From contig CBDBOO010000044.1 in NCBI GenBank assembly GCA_965208385.1, forward strand, positions 1-64,000: a DNA stretch of 64,000 nt, given 5' to 3'. This stretch comes from Endozoicomonas sp965208385 (GTDB lineage Bacteria > Pseudomonadota > Gammaproteobacteria > Pseudomonadales > Endozoicomonadaceae). The notes under the pieces are model-generated. The model had not been told where the DNA came from, made no database searches, and saw nothing but the letters and a program-made list of their open reading frames with translations. Numbering within the stretch: position 1 is the stretch's first letter; every line of letters starts with the position of its first letter. The position numbers and the translations under genes are program-made. Positions 18,280 through 26,163 of this stretch are shown here, piece by piece.

Positions 18280-19473
18280 CTAACCTGGCATACCGTCTAC
18301 TCTGGGTTTTAACAGTACCGGAATGTAATAAACGACATAGACGCCGTATGCAATAACCCAGGCCAGTATGGATAACAGATACCAGTCAAAAGTATATGCA
18401 GGCAATAACTCCGGAAACAAACCGCGCAGAATTGCTGATATGGCAGGGAAAGCCAGTGCTACAGCCATAAGTTTCCCCGGAAGTTCCAGAATACGGCCAG
18501 TATGCCCCAGGCTGACTCGTGCAATCATCGCCAGAATTAATCCGCCCATACCGCCAATCGTTATCAGATGTATGGCCATTACATCGTTGAGCTGAAGCAT
18601 TCTGCTCAGGCTCATGACCAGTAATCCCAATATAATCATTAACCATGAAATATGAAGGGACCAGAGTAATGGTGTTTTGAGCGTCAGCAGCGGTTTCCAG
18701 CGAAGGAACCTGATCAGGTTAAATACAAACGCCGCAAATAAAAGACCATCGACTATCAATTCTGTGCCGGGAATATTGAAAAGCGAGATGAAAAATACCA
18801 GCCACACCGGGGTTAAGGATCCCAGTTCCAGCCAGAGGTAACGTTCAGCCTGTTTAAAATTCAGCTTCACTGCCGTGAAGAAAGGAATGACCCGCCCACC
18901 AAGAATCAGCATGAGCTCTACAATCAGCAATATCATTAACCAGGCTGCGTTCATGGACAATTGAAACTGATTGGTTATATTGCCGTAATGCATCAGTCCA
19001 TTAACCAGAGTCATTAATAGAAGGATGGGAACAAAGGGTAAATTCTTCCAGCCTTTTTTCAGCCATACCGGCTTGCCGAGAAAATAAGCAGCCATGGGCA
19101 TCCAGAGTAGATCAAGAGCAATAATCCAGAGCTGAGGTTCTTTGCTCACCAGAAGCATCACCCGGGCAAGAAGCCACAGACTGAACAGACCTGCCAGTTT
19201 CCAGCTTCGGACCCCAGGAATCCCGGTCCAGTTCTGAACGGCGGTCAGAAGGAAGCCGACAATGATGGCTCCGGCAAAACCAAACAGCATTTCATGGCTG
19301 TGCCACCATATGGGGTTACCAGAGAATGCAAACGTGGCATAACCGGAAAGAAACATTCCCCATATTAACAATGCAGCAATCGAAAACACGGCACCGGTCA
19401 GAAAAAATGGCCTGAACGCCAGACGAAAAAATGGCATGATTTTATCTTCAGAACTTCTATCTAATATATTCAT
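18280..19473 (-). CDS. nnrS: NnrS family heme-copper membrane protein
   Basis: NnrS proteins are polytopic membrane proteins linked to nitric oxide metabolism and protection against nitrosative stress. The 397-residue protein has about twelve hydrophobic helices. Family blocks include FFRLAFRPFFLTGAVFS near the N-terminus, IWWHSHEMLFGFAGAIIVGF (metal or heme-binding histidines) and VMAIHLITIGGMGGLILAMIARVSLGHTGR toward the end. I chose the ATG at 19473 over a GTG at 19482. It is the third gene of a NorR/sigma-54-type operon with a small membrane protein and a truncated hemoglobin. Confidence 0.93.
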   Translation of the reverse strand: MNILDRSSEDKIMPFFRLAFRPFFLTGAVFSIAALLIWGMFLSGYATFAFSGNPIWWHSHEMLFGFAGAIIVGFLLTAVQNWTGIPGVRSWKLAGLFSLWLLARVMLLVSKEPQLWIIALDLLWMPMAAYFLGKPVWLKKGWKNLPFVPILLLMTLVNGLMHYGNITNQFQLSMNAAWLMILLIVELMLILGGRVIPFFTAVKLNFKQAERYLWLELGSLTPVWLVFFISLFNIPGTELIVDGLLFAAFVFNLIRFLRWKPLLTLKTPLLWSLHISWLMIILGLLVMSLSRMLQLNDVMAIHLITIGGMGGLILAMIARVSLGHTGRILELPGKLMAVALAFPAISAILRGLFPELLPAYTFDWYLLSILAWVIAYGVYVVYYIPVLLKPRVDGMPG

Positions 19474-19491
19474 AGTGACCACAGGCTTGTA

Positions 19492-19719
19492 TCAAGTCCT
19501 GCTAATAACCTTCTCTGTTGCTAAGCGTAAAACATACCCCAGCTTAATGAATGCCGGAAAAACTATAATCAGCAAATGTGCAAAAACCTGACCGATAAGG
19601 CTGACCCCCATCAGTTCTGGCACCACATAGGCAAATGTAATAGCCACCATGGTAACGGTAAATCCAGTGACCATCATAATATCTGACAGAAAACGATAGT
19701 TTGTAAGTGAGTTATTCAT
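19492..19719 (-). CDS. Small two-helix membrane protein in the nitric-oxide operon
   Basis: The 75-residue protein has two hydrophobic segments (FLSDIMMVTGFTVTMVAITFAYV and a second around LIGQVFAHLLIIVFPAFI) and no recognised motif. Its start overlaps the stop of the hemoglobin gene by one base (TGATG), and nnrS follows within about 20 bp. Translation is therefore probably coupled and a role in nitric oxide handling is likely by context. Similar tiny transmembrane proteins often accompany nnrS or hemoglobin genes, but I cannot name a family. Confidence 0.7.
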   Translation of the reverse strand: MNNSLTNYRFLSDIMMVTGFTVTMVAITFAYVVPELMGVSLIGQVFAHLLIIVFPAFIKLGYVLRLATEKVISRT

Positions 19720-20057
19720 CAGTCATCTCCCTTGAAAGTATTTTGTCTGGCAATCTGGTTTTCCAGATTTCTGGCAATTCCTCTTGCCCAGTGTTTTGCC
19801 TTATTGGCCGTTACCCCACAGAACAATTCCTCGATGGTCATATCAAATAATGTTAACCATCGATCCATATGTTCCTGTTGATACTGGATTCGACTGTAAA
19901 GCTGCAGATGATGATCCCAGTTAATCGCCGCCGTTATATTAAAGAGAGGGCCAAGCATGGAATCTTTGCGGATTTGGGCATAAAAGCTTTCAACCAGTAG
20001 ATGTATATCTTCTGCTGATTCAATGTCATGTCGTTGTTCTGACAATGTCGGGCGCAT
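19719..20057 (-). CDS. Group III truncated hemoglobin with an internal deletion
   Basis: The termini fit group III truncated hemoglobins, small heme proteins tied to nitric oxide defence: LVESFYAQIRKDSMLGPLFN, then NWDHH, then EHMDRWLTLFDMTIEELF and WARGIARNLE. The middle is missing. Between the conserved Trp of NWD and the Trp of MDRWL there are about 19 residues, whereas Campylobacter Ctb has about 42. The absent stretch normally holds helix E to F and the proximal histidine that ligates heme. The frame is continuous and 112 residues long, so it may be translated but probably cannot bind heme normally. It is the first gene after the sigma-54 promoter. Confidence 0.82.
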   Translation of the reverse strand: MRPTLSEQRHDIESAEDIHLLVESFYAQIRKDSMLGPLFNITAAINWDHHLQLYSRIQYQQEHMDRWLTLFDMTIEELFCGVTANKAKHWARGIARNLENQIARQNTFKGDD

Positions 20058-20093
20058 TTATTTACCATCAAACAATCTGTGCATATGTGTATT

Positions 20094-20108
20094 AGCATTT
20101 GTTGTGCC
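20094..20108 (-). promoter_or_regulatory. Sigma-54 promoter for the hemoglobin-nnrS operon
   Basis: On the minus strand the sequence TGGCAC-AACAA-ATGCT matches the sigma-54 consensus (TGGCAC-N5-TTGCa/t) with one mismatch and exact -24/-12 spacing. It lies about 40 bp upstream of the hemoglobin start, and NorR-type sites lie further upstream in enhancer position. Confidence 0.82.
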
Positions 20109-20149
20109 AATTATTATCTGCAGGTTCAATGGGTGATCTTAAGTGACTG

Positions 20150-20206
20150 TGTCTTTATTACGTGCTGTAGGGTGTCTTTTAGACATGTTAGGTAGTGTCA
20201 TTAAGA
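20150..20206. promoter_or_regulatory. Tandem NorR enhancer sites
   Basis: Two perfect GT-N7-AC motifs (GTCTTTATTAC at 20150-20160 and GTCTTTTAGAC at 20173-20183) and a near match (GTCATTAAGAT at 20196-20206) are spaced exactly 23 bp apart. A degenerate fourth GTCTTTTATGA follows at 20216. NorR binds three GT-N7-AC sites upstream of norVW in Escherichia coli. norR itself is the next gene, so this is very likely its target array. Confidence 0.78.
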
Positions 20207-20279
20207 TTAAAATAGTGTCTTTATGATTATGTGTTTTCGATTCTGAGTTTTTTACAGAATTAGTTATCAATCCTGATAG

Positions 20280-20468
20280 TTGGAAAGTACACCGGCTGGA
20301 CTTTATTTCGGTCAAGTGATTGAAGGGGAACTGATGTATTGCATTGATGAACCGGAAGAGGAGCGCCACCGGCTTCAGAAAGGGGAGCAGGGTGTGATTG
20401 CTCCTGAGCAGAAACATCATCTTGAGATAGATGGAAACGTCACTTTCTTCATTGAATTTTATGCCTGA
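20280..20468 (+). pseudogene. Remnant of a DUF1971 (YeaR/TehB-like) cupin gene
   Basis: The frame follows a stop codon directly and starts only with TTG. Its residues resemble the core of DUF1971 proteins: TPAGLY, then GELMYC, LQKGEQGVIAPEQKHHLEI and VTFFIEFY. The block between TPAG and the GEL strand is missing and there is no ribosome site. YeaR is a nitric-oxide and nitrate-responsive protein in Escherichia coli, so a decayed copy beside norR and its enhancers fits. The homology is inferred from motif order only. Confidence 0.5.
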
Positions 20469-20475
20469 TCAGACG

Positions 20476-22059
20476 CTACTTTTTAAGTTCAAGCCGTTTG
20501 GCCAGGCGATGCAGATTACCACGGTCTATGTCCAGCTGTTGGGCAACCACTGTCCAGTTATCGTTATGTCGTTCCATTAATTGAGAGATTAACTGACGCT
20601 GAAAGTTATCCACAGATTCGCGCATGGATCCTATTTCAGAATCATCCTGAATCAGTGAGGGAGGCATGGGGTTACCCGATGATTCAGTGATTGTCACCTG
20701 AACGCTATTACTCAGATTCAGATGGTCGGGGTGAATAGTGACTATTCTGTTGTGATTCGCCATCAGATTGCTCATGGCTTTCAGCGATGCCCTGCTGATG
20801 GTGTGCTCCAGTTCTCTGATGTTTCCCGGCCAGTGATATTCCATGAGAACCCGACGACAGTCATCTGACATCCTCAAGCCTTCCAGAGCCAGTCTCAGAC
20901 GGTTCTGTTCCATAAAAAATCCGGCCAGTAAAAGAACATCAGTTTCCCTTTCCCTGAGGGGAGGAACATAGATGGGGAAAACGCTGAGTCGATGATAGAG
21001 ATCGGTTCTGAACTGACCCGCTCGTACTTCTGTGGCCAGATCACGGTTGGTGGCAGCAATAATACGAACATCAACCTTGATCTGCTTTTCACTGCCCACT
21101 CTCTGAATTTCTCCGTTCTGTAAAACCCGTAAGAGTTTTACCTGGGTAGCCAGGGGGAGTTCACCCACTTCATCGAGAAACAGTGTGCCCTGATGTGCCT
21201 GTTCAAATTTTCCCTGACGGTCTTTTACCGCACCGGTAAATGCGCCCCGTACATGGCCAAATAGTTCACTCTCGACAATATTGTCGGGCAGTGCAGCGCA
21301 GTTAATATGGACCATTGCACAACGGTTTCGTTTTGAGTGCTGGTGCAGCTGGCTGGCCACCAGTTCCTTACCTGTGCCGGTTTCACCCAGAATCAGCACG
21401 GACAGATCAGAAGAGGCAACCACGTTAATATCATTTTTCAATGTTGTCATACTGGCGCTGTTGCCGATCATCTCAGTGCTGTTTCTGCCCGCCTGTTCAT
21501 CCAGAAGGGTTTGGTTCAGTGCCTGCTCTTTTTCTACTCTTGATTCCAGTTGGTCAATCAGGCTCACCATTTTTACCGTGGCACCCGTGGTGGCAATGGC
21601 TGTACGGAAGGACTCAGGAGGCATCTCATTCATGGAACCGGCGTTAAGAGCGTCAAGAGTAAGAACGCCCCAGGGCTGGTTATCCACCATCAGGCGAATG
21701 CCAACGCAGTCGTGTACTTTCAGCGACCCCTGATGTCCGGTGACCAGACCGTCAAAAGGATCCGGGAGGTCGGAGTCAGCGGGAAACTGTACTGGCAAGG
21801 TGCTATCAAGAATCTGGGATAATCTGGGATTGCTATCCAGTTTGAAACGCCGTCCCAGTGTGTCGGTGGAAAGACCGATAATGGCAACCGGATTAAGCAC
21901 CGGACCTTCCAGCTTCAGGAGGCAGGCCGCATCGCAGGGAAACAATCGAGCAAGACAGTCAAGCAGGCTTTGATAGCGTTCGGAAGATGACATGGTGCTG
22001 GACAGGTTTTCAATGATATGTACCAGATGTTCTCTGGTTTCATCGTACTTTACCGGCAT
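20476..22059 (-). CDS. norR: Nitric oxide-responsive sigma-54 activator NorR
   Basis: NorR senses nitric oxide through a non-heme iron in its GAF domain and then drives sigma-54 transcription. The 527-residue protein shows all three parts. The GAF domain covers about residues 20-170. The AAA+ domain has Walker A GETGTGKE, the sigma-54 contact loop GAFTGA and Walker B GTLFLDEVGELP. The C-terminal Fis-type helix-turn-helix is NDNWTVVAQQLDIDRGNLHRL. Length and order match the family. It lies upstream of, and in the same direction as, the hemoglobin-nnrS operon, with the enhancer array between them. Confidence 0.95.
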   Translation of the reverse strand: MPVKYDETREHLVHIIENLSSTMSSSERYQSLLDCLARLFPCDAACLLKLEGPVLNPVAIIGLSTDTLGRRFKLDSNPRLSQILDSTLPVQFPADSDLPDPFDGLVTGHQGSLKVHDCVGIRLMVDNQPWGVLTLDALNAGSMNEMPPESFRTAIATTGATVKMVSLIDQLESRVEKEQALNQTLLDEQAGRNSTEMIGNSASMTTLKNDINVVASSDLSVLILGETGTGKELVASQLHQHSKRNRCAMVHINCAALPDNIVESELFGHVRGAFTGAVKDRQGKFEQAHQGTLFLDEVGELPLATQVKLLRVLQNGEIQRVGSEKQIKVDVRIIAATNRDLATEVRAGQFRTDLYHRLSVFPIYVPPLRERETDVLLLAGFFMEQNRLRLALEGLRMSDDCRRVLMEYHWPGNIRELEHTISRASLKAMSNLMANHNRIVTIHPDHLNLSNSVQVTITESSGNPMPPSLIQDDSEIGSMRESVDNFQRQLISQLMERHNDNWTVVAQQLDIDRGNLHRLAKRLELKK

Positions 22060-22231
22060 GTCATTCTGTCCTGATGGTTTAATACTATTATTTTAACCGA
22101 TCTTTTACTGTGCAGAAAAAGGAATAACCACTATCTCGGCTATTTCATAAAGAAGCCAGATTCAGTCGAGCCTGTTAACAGCGCAGTGTCGGCAAACGCA
22201 GCCCTTTACGACAGCCTTCGGGGGGTGGCTC

Positions 22232-22846
22232 CTAGAGTGTCAGAATCCGGAAAGCGACAATAATTAGCACGGTGCCGCTGATTCTATTTATGAGTTGTGC
22301 TTTACGACGAAGAACGGGTAATACCCGACCATGCCCGGCAATAGCTGCAACGATGCAGTACCAGATACCATCACAGAGAGTGGCCAGCAGGGCCATTAGA
22401 AATTGTGTGGTAAGAGTCGATTCCGGTGTCACAAACTGACTGAACAGTGCCAGAAAAAAAACGACAATTTTCGGATTAAGAATCGATATTAAAAAACCAT
22501 CAAGGGCTGCCTGTCTTATGGAAATATTTGATGTTGGTTTATTGTTTCCGGTAATAACAGATGACGAGGAAGTGAATGCTTTATAACCGGTCCAGGCAAG
22601 AAAGGCGGCTCCACCGTATGTCATCAGTTTGAACAACCAGGGTGTTTCTGTTATCACCACAGCCAAACCCACCGCTACGAGAAAAGCATAAATGCCGATG
22701 CCCAGTGCGTGGGAAATAGCGCTGATAATGCCGTGCATGCGGGAACCCTGCACAGTACTTTTCATGACGGCCGCAAGACTGGGGCCAGGCGATATTGCTC
22801 CCAGTACGCAGATAGCCAGAAGGGATAACCAGGACGATGTAGGCAT
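22232..22846 (-). CDS. LysE/RhtB family exporter, second copy
   Basis: The 204-residue inner-membrane protein carries the family block LGAISPGPSLAAVMKSTVQGSRMHG in the first loop and the later ALDGFLISILNPKIVVFFLALFSQF with the NPK motif. Five to six hydrophobic segments are evident. It is clearly diverged from the exporter at 5704-6327, so it is a separate paralog. The substrate (amino acids such as threonine or homoserine lactones in relatives) cannot be assigned. It appears monocistronic, with 170 bp of non-coding DNA before norR. Confidence 0.92.
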   Translation of the reverse strand: MPTSSWLSLLAICVLGAISPGPSLAAVMKSTVQGSRMHGIISAISHALGIGIYAFLVAVGLAVVITETPWLFKLMTYGGAAFLAWTGYKAFTSSSSVITGNNKPTSNISIRQAALDGFLISILNPKIVVFFLALFSQFVTPESTLTTQFLMALLATLCDGIWYCIVAAIAGHGRVLPVLRRKAQLINRISGTVLIIVAFRILTL

Positions 22847-22947
22847 TCGAACTTAATTCATCAGGAAAAAGCCAGTATAACAGGGCATAGGATTATCCGG
22901 AGGGCTGATTAATCGGGAATGCCAGAAAGGCATGCACAAAAATCAGG

Positions 22948-23020
22948 CCCGATGCTATTTCAGAGAGTCCCGATGCTATTTCAGAGAGTCCCGATGCCAG
23001 AGAATCCCGATGTTTTTCAG
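22948..23020. repeat. Degenerating 21-bp tandem repeats
   Basis: CCCGATGCTATTTCAGAGAGT occurs twice perfectly (22948-22968, 22969-22989) and is followed by two shortened versions starting CCCGATGCC and CCCGATGTT. It is a small non-coding tandem array next to miniature element B. Confidence 0.85.
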
Positions 23021-23045
23021 AATAGCGAGGCCTTGTTCACGAAAG

Positions 23046-23209
23046 CAGGGCGATCTCATTTGACAAACACCAATCCTGTTGCATATTCAAAAAGCTAGCT
23101 TTAAAAACTGAATTTTTGAGAAGTACAGGAAATTAGGCTTATTTTGGTACTTTTGTGTGCTGAATAATTAGCCAAACAGAGAAAGTTAGTGCCAAATGAG
23201 ATCGCCCTG
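23046..23209. mobile_element. Miniature inverted-repeat element B, copy 2
   Basis: The 164-bp element has CAGGGCGATCTCATTTG ends and a 10-bp target duplication TTCACGAAAG at 23036-23045 and 23210-23219. It lies just beyond the 3' end of the SLC13 transporter gene and does not interrupt a recognisable gene. Confidence 0.95.
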
Positions 23210-23229
23210 TTCACGAAAGGAACGTGCGG

Positions 23230-24636
23230 CTAAAAGTACCCACTTCGCCCCAGTCCTACCACAACAATAAATATCATGGTGACCCCGATAGGGCTGATAT
23301 AACGACCTGTCCGGATAAAATCAGAACTACCCAGCAAGCCGGTTGCATGAGCAAGGGCATTAGGCGGGGTACTGATAGGCAATGACATTCCCATGGACGC
23401 TGAAAGAGCGACACAGATCACCATCAAACTAAGCCCGCCATAGGCGTCAAAGCCGGACAACGATGTGGCAATTGAAACCGCTATGGGCATCAACAGGTTG
23501 GCTGTTGCTGTATTTGACATGAATGTGGCCATGACCATAGCCACCACTGACATGAGCATAAGAACAATTAATGGACTGAGTGCAGCGAAAGGAATGCTGT
23601 TCACAATAGCGCCGGCCAGCCCACTTTTTTCCAATGCGTAACCCAGTGCAATACCGCCGGCAATAAGCCAGAGTACATCCCAGTTAATCTGCTTGATATC
23701 ACGGGTATCAATAATACCGGTGAGGGTGAAAACAATAACCGGGAGCAGGGCAACGGTGTAGGAGTTTACACCGTGGATATTGGACGTCATCCACAACAAT
23801 ACCGTGGCTGCAATAGTCGCATAAACCAGAAAGGCTTTTGTGGTCGTTTCAAATCGTGAATCAATTTTAACGGCCACTTCCTTTATGTTTCCGGGATAAA
23901 GTTTACCCAGCAGAAACCAGGCAATAATGATTAAAACCAGCGCCATGGGAATGGCGAATAACATCCAGTCGCTGAAACTGACGGCGTATTCTCCGGTGAG
24001 GTAGCGAAAAGCAATAGCATTGGGAGGTGTCCCGATGGGGGTGCCAATGCCACCAATATTGGCTGCAATGGGGACAGCCAGTATCATTCCCTTCACTCCC
24101 CTGTCGTTATGATCAAGGCTGTGCAGAATAGGTGTTAGCAATGTCAGCATCATGGCGGTTGTGGCGGTGTTACTCATAAACATGGAAAAAATGGCCGTAA
24201 TACCCATCAGTCCCAGCATCACCATACGATAATCGCTGCCTATAGGTTTTAACAATACCCGCGCCAGATTGATATCCAGTTTATATTTGGTTGCTGCAAT
24301 GGCAATAAAAAAACCACCTAAGAAAAGCACCACAACTGGTGCAGCCAGACTGCTGAGAATAGCTTTATAACTCAGAGTACTTTCCGGGCTGAGTGCTTCG
24401 CGTAAAAAGAAGGGGCTGCTGTCAGAAGCTGTTACTGTCAATAATCCGAGAATCATCAATGAGGTGGCATAGGCGGGAACAACTTCCGATATCCAGAGCA
24501 TTGTTGCCAGAACAAAGATGGCTAGAACTCTCTGACCTGTTACAGTAATACCCTCTATGGGAATACTTTCAGGAGAAATAACAAATAAAGAGGTAAAACA
24601 GAGGGTGATGAGCGCAAGCTTGATAAAGCGTGACAT
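23230..24636 (-). CDS. SLC13/DASS family sodium-coupled anion (dicarboxylate/sulfate) symporter
   Basis: The 468-residue polytopic protein matches the divalent anion:sodium symporter family. It has paired hairpin motifs MSNTATTAMMLTLLTPIL and MSNTATANLLMPIAVSI (the two SNT signatures that bind sodium and carboxylate) and Pro-rich segments GTPIGTPPNAIAF and SLPISTPPNALAHATG. These repeats reflect the inverted twofold architecture. The usual substrates are C4-dicarboxylates, citrate or sulfate; which one applies here is not readable. It stands alone, with the miniature element B copy 2 about 20 bp past its stop. Confidence 0.93.
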   Translation of the reverse strand: MSRFIKLALITLCFTSLFVISPESIPIEGITVTGQRVLAIFVLATMLWISEVVPAYATSLMILGLLTVTASDSSPFFLREALSPESTLSYKAILSSLAAPVVVLFLGGFFIAIAATKYKLDINLARVLLKPIGSDYRMVMLGLMGITAIFSMFMSNTATTAMMLTLLTPILHSLDHNDRGVKGMILAVPIAANIGGIGTPIGTPPNAIAFRYLTGEYAVSFSDWMLFAIPMALVLIIIAWFLLGKLYPGNIKEVAVKIDSRFETTTKAFLVYATIAATVLLWMTSNIHGVNSYTVALLPVIVFTLTGIIDTRDIKQINWDVLWLIAGGIALGYALEKSGLAGAIVNSIPFAALSPLIVLMLMSVVAMVMATFMSNTATANLLMPIAVSIATSLSGFDAYGGLSLMVICVALSASMGMSLPISTPPNALAHATGLLGSSDFIRTGRYISPIGVTMIFIVVVGLGRSGYF

Positions 24637-24882
24637 GAAGATGACCAGCCTTGAATACAGTCGACATTTAGTTTATTGCCATATCATGCAGAATTCAGCG
24701 GTCATGGGTACTGCATTAGATCAATGAAATGGATCTTCAAATGCTAATCGTTAACAGGTGAAATGTTGTTGTATCAAATAAATATCTGGACAGCTCTCTA
24801 CTATTGAAACTGTTTTTTGCCATTTATTCAGGATCATCTAGATTTATCGTCAAGAATTCAAATTGATACTAGGGATTATTTG

Positions 24883-25830
24883 ATGAGAAAAAATGCTCTG
24901 CGTTTTCTGGTTTCTGGTGGCACTGGTTTAATTGTCAGCGTAATGATCAGTCTTATTGTATATGGAGCGACTGTTCCGGATTTAAAGACTGATATGCCCC
25001 AGTCTTTGACTGAAGAGAAGGCCTCCTCCCCTGGAAAGGTAAGCGGTTCTGAGAAAGTAAGCAGTTCTGAAAAAGTAAGCCGTTCCAAGAAAGCAAAGAG
25101 CACACAGGGAAATCAGGCTGAAAAGACTGGGGCAACAGTATTTCAATTTGATAATCCGGCTCATCAGGCAATACTGAATACGCCCACCCAGCCTGTTAAA
25201 AAACTGCCAGACCCTGAGATCGACCAGACCATCAAGATCTTGCTATCGACTATGCAATCAAATATTGGTGGTGGTATATCGGCGAATCAGATTGGTAAAT
25301 CCTTGCAGCTAATGATTATTGCACCGCCTTTTTCTGTTCCTCCTGCTCCAGCGTATCAAGTGTTTATTAACCCCGTCATCACAAGGGCATCCAGAGAATC
25401 CGTGTGTTTCTGGCACGGTTGTTTAAGTTCAAAAGGAAAGGACTTTGGCCGAGTGGGAAGTTGGCAGAACATTACTGTTTCGGCCCTGGATCAGGCTGGA
25501 AAAACTATTGAAAAAGAATTGAATGGTCTGGATGCCATTGTTTTTCAACATGAATTCAGGCACTTGCTGGGGGGCGGATATCACGAGCATTCTTCCGATT
25601 TCAAGAGCGAAGGCGAATTGATGAAATTGATGCTGCAGCGAAAAATAAAATTATTCGAACCCTGTGCACTGGCAGATAGGATGATTCTGGAAGATTACCA
25701 GCTTGGGGAAACCATCGAAGCATACAGTGTCAGAATCAAAAAAGAGAATAAAAAGGCTGATATCCAGAAAGCTTTAAAGACCGGGCGAGCTGCACCCAAT
25801 GCAGCTGTTAATCCTGTGCCGGTTCGGTAA
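24883..25830 (+). CDS. Membrane-anchored or exported peptide deformylase-like protein
   Basis: I chose the ATG at 24883 (AGGGA seven bases upstream) rather than a TTG at 24817. From there an N-terminal hydrophobic helix is followed by a Ser/Lys-rich segment with an iterated SEKVS pattern. The C-terminal two thirds carry the three deformylase motifs in order: GGGISANQIG (normally GxGxAAxQ), HGCLS (normally EGCLS) and QHEFRH (QHExDH). The metal ligands Cys, His, His and the catalytic Glu and Gln are all present. Deformylases act on nascent chains in the cytosol, so an exported relative with a Lys-rich tail would have to act on something else. A degraded deformylase-fold hydrolase is the alternative. 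Confidence 0.75.
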   Translation: MRKNALRFLVSGGTGLIVSVMISLIVYGATVPDLKTDMPQSLTEEKASSPGKVSGSEKVSSSEKVSRSKKAKSTQGNQAEKTGATVFQFDNPAHQAILNTPTQPVKKLPDPEIDQTIKILLSTMQSNIGGGISANQIGKSLQLMIIAPPFSVPPAPAYQVFINPVITRASRESVCFWHGCLSSKGKDFGRVGSWQNITVSALDQAGKTIEKELNGLDAIVFQHEFRHLLGGGYHEHSSDFKSEGELMKLMLQRKIKLFEPCALADRMILEDYQLGETIEAYSVRIKKENKKADIQKALKTGRAAPNAAVNPVPVR

Positions 25831-26163
25831 CTATACCTTGTAAGGGATGGCCGTTACTGGATAGCATATGATTGAATATCTGGTTGCCAGCCAAATGATG
25901 TCAGTTGTCGTCGAAACAGGATTATGTCTGAAATATATCAATTAACCGATCCAGCCAGTCCCAAAGGGAAGCTGCTAAAAGTTGCTGCACGTCTATTTCA
26001 TGAAAAGGGATACGATCGAACCACTACCCGGGATATTGCTTCAGAGGTGGGCATTCTGTCCGGCAGTATTTTTCATCACTTCAAAAACAAAGACGATATT
26101 TTACGTGTGATCATGGAGGAAAGCGTCGAGAGTCTGATCCGGAATATGGAGCAGGTAAGGACG

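Noticed and set aside
20139..20420. Minus-strand 93-residue frame over the NorR sites
   Set aside because: It overlaps the enhancer array and the YeaR-like remnant, has no ribosome site and a poor composition.
22948..23020. CRISPR array
   Set aside because: The units are directly adjacent and degenerate with no spacers. The arrays at 37405 and 58878 are likewise simple tandem repeats, and no cas genes are present.
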